NCBI RefSeq assembly: GCF_014651635.1 | Contig: NZ_BMXG01000001.1 | Coordinates: 1-64,000, forward strand | Direction of reading: 5' to 3' | DNA length: 64,000 nucleotides | DNA from: Cerasicoccus arenae | GTDB lineage: Bacteria > Verrucomicrobiota > Verrucomicrobiia > Opitutales > Cerasicoccaceae | Part shown: piece by piece, positions 63,373 through 64,000 of the stretch | Numbering within the stretch: the first letter of the stretch is position 1 | Layout of the letters: every line of letters begins with the position of its first letter | Translations under genes and position numbers: made by a program | Notes under the pieces: model-generated | The model's input: the letters and a program-made list of their open reading frames with translations, nothing else | Database searches by the model: none | Told to the model about the DNA's origin: nothing

Positions 63373-64000
63373 TTAATGCGTAGCCGTCTCCTTCTGGTAT
63401 TCCCAGTACATGGCGGCGGCTTCTGTCCGACGATTGGCCGAAAGCTTTCCGAGGACGCTACTAAAGTAATTTTTGATCGTTTTCTCGCTTAAACCGAGTT
63501 CCTCCGCGACCTGACGGTTAGACAAGCCTTTGGCTACCAGTTCCAGCACCCGTCGTTCTTGGGTGCTGAGCGAATCAATCAGATGAGTCTGCTGCTGCGG
63601 ACTTCCGCTGCGCATGTGCTCAACCACTTGTTCCGCGACAGCAGGTGCCATCACCGTTTTGCCTTCCACGACATCCCGCATGGCCTGTATTAGATCGCTG
63701 CAACAAGTGTCCTTGAGCAGGTAGCCTTCAACGCCTAAAGAAAACGCTTCAATCATGCTGTCGTGATCACAGCAAGAGGAGATCAGGAAAAGCTTGGCGG
63801 GTTTATCTGATTTGCGAATGTGCCGACAGATGTCCAGCCCACTACAATCAGGGTGCATCATATCCATCAGAACGAGGTCTGGCTGGAGTTTATCGTAGAG
63901 ATCAAAGGCGGACTTTTTGTCCACCGCCTCACCCACAATCGAAAATTCAGGATACTGATTAATCAGCGACCTCATTCCAATTCGGGTAAGCTCAGTTTCC
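63373..64000 (-). CDS. NarL/FixJ-type response regulator, N-terminus cut by the window end
   Basis: At least 208 codons are visible, and the reading frame stays open through the last 25 bases (ETELTRIG before the first internal Met), so the true start lies beyond 64000. Receiver domain: PDLVLMDMMHPDCSGLD with phospho-acceptor Asp, then LFLISSCCDHDSMIEAFSLGVEGYLLKD. The C-terminal LuxR helix-turn-helix is LSTQERRVLELVAKGLSNRQVAEELGLSEKTIKNYFSSVLGKL, which I give only by its two halves: STQERRVLELVAKG and SEKTIKNYFSSVLG. Its partner kinase is not visible. Confidence 0.9.
   Translation of the reverse strand, partial: ETELTRIGMRSLINQYPEFSIVGEAVDKKSAFDLYDKLQPDLVLMDMMHPDCSGLDICRHIRKSDKPAKLFLISSCCDHDSMIEAFSLGVEGYLLKDTCCSDLIQAMRDVVEGKTVMAPAVAEQVVEHMRSGSPQQQTHLIDSLSTQERRVLELVAKGLSNRQVAEELGLSEKTIKNYFSSVLGKLSANRRTEAAAMYWEYQKETATH

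Overview
The window looks like a stretch of ordinary bacterial chromosome, gene-dense and about 55% GC by eye. The most likely source is a marine-type member of Verrucomicrobiota, class Opitutia. This is inferred from a PEP-CTERM secreted protein, a fused ResB-CcsA cytochrome c assembly protein, a long-form PurF, a DUF2092-type periplasmic protein, secreted proteins with GDxNGDG repeats and a beta-ketoacyl synthase/ACP/CrtI-like cassette. No rRNA, tRNA, CRISPR array, insertion sequence or prophage was seen.

Layout. 0-4.7 kb (+): end of aroB, a nuclease-like unknown, lpxA, pdxA, mnmA and a coiled-coil protein. 4.7-7.9 kb (-): GNAT acetyltransferase coupled to trpB, and a secreted glycoside hydrolase. 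8.1-10.4 kb (+): tex. 10.5-14.6 kb (-): GAF/PP2C phosphatase, gatB, rlmH and sufT. 14.7-17.1 kb: a secreted protein, then an unusual intergenic unit (perfect -10 hexamer, GC-rich hairpin, CTA triplet repeat, strong terminator) and a small lipoprotein. 17.2-24.9 kb (-): ResB-CcsA with a coupled lipoprotein, an FAH/HAD/lipoprotein operon, a thioredoxin-like protein, an HNH nuclease and a membrane protein. 25-28.4 kb: an ExbD-like periplasmic protein, purF and hisA.

28.6-33.6 kb (+) holds a compact acyl-chemistry cassette (ketosynthase, ACP, CrtI-like flavoprotein) followed by DUF2092, a Gly/Asn-rich exported protein and a Cdd1-like protein. 33.6-34.4 kb (-) carries a minimal RNase III-fold protein. 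glgB and an M42 peptidase follow on +, then smc and a secreted protein on -. 43.6-47.7 kb (+) is a dnaK-groES-groEL block ending in a clear terminator. 47.9-49.4 kb (-) has a GT2 glycosyltransferase and rsmE. 49.6-54.1 kb (+) is a complete TolC/adaptor/FtsX permease/ATPase export cassette, followed by glnS, a small ORF with its own terminator and a membrane-anchored msrB.

57.3-60.1 kb (-) has the PEP-CTERM protein and two very short genes. One has a promoter, Shine-Dalgarno sequence and terminator; the other has only a weak promoter candidate and a terminator. 60.5-63.2 kb (+) is an operon joining a NitT/TauT-type ABC ATPase and permease to folP and folB. The window ends inside a NarL-type response regulator.

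Across the window there are many long C homopolymers, almost all on the + strand whichever strand is coding. This asymmetry, the CTA-repeat transcript candidate and the short-gene pair are the least explained signals here.
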